A stretch of 41,520 nucleotides of DNA from Candidatus Woesebacteria bacterium RIFCSPHIGHO2_02_FULL_42_20 (lineage in GTDB: Bacteria > Patescibacteriota > Microgenomatia > UBA8517), in NCBI GenBank assembly GCA_001792535.1, contig MGGS01000002.1:71155-112674 (forward strand), written 5' to 3'. A model generated the notes under the pieces. That model was not told the DNA's origin, did not search any database, and was given only the letters and a program-made list of their open reading frames with translations. Below, in pieces: positions 40,236-41,520 of this stretch. Numbering within the stretch: the stretch's first letter is position 1; each line of letters opens with the position of its first letter. Position numbers and translations under genes: made by a program.

Positions 40236-41390
40236 TTATTTTCTGTTTTTAGCCAAAAGTGTTCGCTTAAGATTAAAGACGGCACCTAAGCCGACCAAGA
40301 TAATTGTCAGGGTAGCAAAGAAAGAAACAAACGGAATTTTAGATAGTACAAAAAGGATAATTAGGCCAAGTGCCAGGCTAAGGTAGACGTTAGCACCCTT
40401 TTTCCCTGCAAGATCCGTCAGTTTGCCACCGGCGAAGATCGCAAAGACAATTTTAGTCAGGTAAATTTCTATTGCAAATAGAGCGGTAAGAATTGCCGCA
40501 ATTGGTATACCAACCACGGTGAAGAATGCGATGATAATAATAAATGGCGTACCAACCAAGATTACCAGACCCCAACCCATGTTTTTCCAGAAGTTGTCGT
40601 TGACGCTTGTGGCAAGGTTTACAGCTTGCTTTTTGAAAAGTAACAGGAAAACTACACCAGTAGCCAAGTAGGACAGAAACGACCACAGTTGCATGCCGAC
40701 ACCTAAGCTTCGGACAAATAGTCTGCTTTGTTTCCTTACTTTTTCCCGATCTACAAGTGAATCGGGATCTGTCCTTGTGGTTTTACCTGCGATTTTTGCA
40801 TTTTTGTCAATTCGCAATTCCTCATCCGACGTGTAATTCAAGTCTCCGGCAACGCGCGTTGAAGGCCCGAGCGTTACCGTTCCCACACCGATATTTATAT
40901 CTTTTCCGACAGATGAGTTTAACAACAAGTTTCCCATTCCTCCGGTAATTCCTCTGCCAACTTTGGCGTTGACAGTCACATTTCCGGCACCCAGTACCAA
41001 TCCTCCGCCGATCGAGGAGTCCTCGTCAACTGTAATGTTTCCACCGGCCAGAGTTACACTATCACCAACATCCACATTTCTTAAATTGATGTTTCCGCCC
41101 GCGGCACGTACATCGTCCCTGACTCTGCCTGAAATATCTATTGTGCCCCCGGCTGCAAGTATGTCTCCGTTGACAGTGCCTTTGACAATAACACTTCCAC
41201 CCGCTACATACAGGTCACCGTTTATCGTCCCTTCGATTAAAACCGTTTCCCCGCCGATAAATAGGTCGTCGTCTATTACTTCGTCTTGGGCAACCGTTGC
41301 AAGTTCCTGTTTTGCAATCTTTGCAGATACCGTTAGCGGAAGGATAAACGAAGCAAGAAAAATAGCCAGAAAAATTTTAATCCTTTGCAT
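40236..41390 (-). CDS. Bactofilin-like polymer-forming membrane protein
   Basis: This 384-aa protein has a signal peptide (IFLAIFLASFILPLTVSA), then ~150 residues of repeated short beta units, such as GTINGDLYVAGGSVIVKGTVNGDILAAGG and VGDSVTLAGGNITV. This is the right-handed beta-helix pattern of bactofilins, here placed outside the cell. Four hydrophobic segments follow (LWSFLSYLATGVVFLLLF, GLVILVGTPFIIIIAFFTVVGIPIAAILTALFAI, LSLALGLIILFVLSKIPFVSFFATLTIILVGLGAVF). The protein may form a surface scaffold. A TATACT box lies 9 nt before the ATG. The MacA-like gene follows after ~43 nt. Confidence 0.88.
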   Translation of the reverse strand: MQRIKIFLAIFLASFILPLTVSAKIAKQELATVAQDEVIDDDLFIGGETVLIEGTINGDLYVAGGSVIVKGTVNGDILAAGGTIDISGRVRDDVRAAGGNINLRNVDVGDSVTLAGGNITVDEDSSIGGGLVLGAGNVTVNAKVGRGITGGMGNLLLNSSVGKDINIGVGTVTLGPSTRVAGDLNYTSDEELRIDKNAKIAGKTTRTDPDSLVDREKVRKQSRLFVRSLGVGMQLWSFLSYLATGVVFLLLFKKQAVNLATSVNDNFWKNMGWGLVILVGTPFIIIIAFFTVVGIPIAAILTALFAIEIYLTKIVFAIFAGGKLTDLAGKKGANVYLSLALGLIILFVLSKIPFVSFFATLTIILVGLGAVFNLKRTLLAKNRK

Positions 41391-41397
41391 ATTACTT

Positions 41398-41520
41398 TTA
41401 GTATATACTCTTACTAATTTCTTTCAGATTAACGTTTTTGATGGCAACGAGTGGAGCATGAGTAATTTCGTCCGAAGCCCAGAGAATTGTCTGCACGCGG
41501 TCACGGCCGATAGCGATAAT
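41398..41520 (-). CDS. C-terminus of an unidentified gene (partial)
   Basis: An open frame enters from the right edge and ends with TAA at 41398-41400, giving 41 residues: IIAIGRDRVQTILWASDEI, then a closing part with NVNLKEISKSIY. No family is recognised from this fragment. Its stop overlaps the promoter of the bactofilin-like gene. Frame choice is by continuity to the window edge, so confidence is moderate. Confidence 0.5.
   Translation of the reverse strand: MIAIGRDRVQTILWASDEITHAPLVAIKNVNLKEISKSIY
41400..41405 (-). promoter_or_regulatory. TATACT box 9 nt before the bactofilin-like gene
   Basis: TATACT on the minus strand ends 9 nt before the ATG at 41390 and overlaps the stop of the preceding gene. 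Confidence 0.45.

Noticed and set aside
1-41520. CRISPR array, transposase or integrase genes, rRNA genes
   Set aside because: I saw no evenly spaced direct repeats with unique spacers, no transposase or integrase motifs, and no rRNA sequence.
1-41520. Alternative genetic code (TGA as Gly), as in Gracilibacteria
   Set aside because: TGA ends many genes here at family-typical positions (for example dprA-yraN and FemAB overlaps), and conserved domains have no in-frame TGA.

Overview
The window reads as a chromosome segment of a Candidate Phyla Radiation (Patescibacteria) bacterium, probably a Microgenomates-type lineage. This rests on gene content and style, not on a database search. Genes are tightly packed, with many 4-nt ATGA overlaps and convergent genes that overlap at their stops. 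Typical families of these genomes are present: DUF5674, FemAB-like transferases, PEGA/SH3 proteins, a polymer-forming (bactofilin-like) membrane protein, a membrane-anchored Clp-like ATPase, and PEP-utilising enzyme relics. TGA is used as a stop and is not seen inside conserved domains, so the genetic code looks standard. Few genes have a Shine-Dalgarno site. Many have a -10 box only 6-11 nt before the ATG, which predicts leaderless or near-leaderless mRNAs.

Layout. 1-128: start of a small membrane protein running off the left edge. 402-4741: an unusual block with an ATPase fused to an OmpR-type winged helix, a coupled 735-aa protein whose C-terminal half resembles a trans-isoprenyl diphosphate synthase with eroded aspartate motifs, and a convergent protein with primase-polymerase-like motifs. 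4900-9268: translation cluster fusA, tuf, rpsJ and a TlyA-like methyltransferase without its S4 domain; the EF-G has an Asn in place of the guanine-reading Asp of NKxD. 9319-14253 (minus): two hydrolases alternating with two FemAB-like transferases, then an ABC exporter. 14250-17245 (minus): HicB with a wrecked HicA remnant, a metallo-beta-lactamase-like protein with an altered metal site, and a UvrD/PcrA helicase. 17265-19140: an LCP-family protein and an intact MazEF-type toxin-antitoxin pair. 19141-20934: a PEP-utilising enzyme pseudogene and a PEGA/SH3 protein. 20987-21416: tRNA-Cys with a membrane-protein ORF 4 nt behind it. 21405-24664 (minus): PH-like protein, DprA, YraN, ComM. 24717-31211 (plus): L,D-transpeptidase, EamA transporter, small membrane proteins, receiver protein, FKBP isomerase, AlkA-like glycosylase, and the membrane-anchored double-AAA+ ATPase. 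31208-33224 (minus): CapA-like phosphatase and Ddl-like ATP-grasp ligase. 33310-36655 (plus): superoxide dismutase, PQQ-type sugar dehydrogenase and membrane proteins. 36657-41520 (minus): a DUF5674 gene pair, a MacAB-like exporter, a bactofilin-like membrane protein, and the C-terminus of an unidentified gene.

Functional themes are cell-envelope construction (LCP, L,D-transpeptidase, FemAB, ATP-grasp, CapA, MacAB), DNA uptake and repair (DprA, YraN, ComM, UvrD, AlkA), core translation, and toxin-antitoxin modules at different stages of decay. Four short palindromic or tandem repeats lie inside coding sequence; three are in frame and one sits exactly at a frameshift in a pseudogene. The best candidates for undescribed biology are the 402-4741 block, the pore-loop-less membrane Clp ATPase, and the leaderless promoter architecture.
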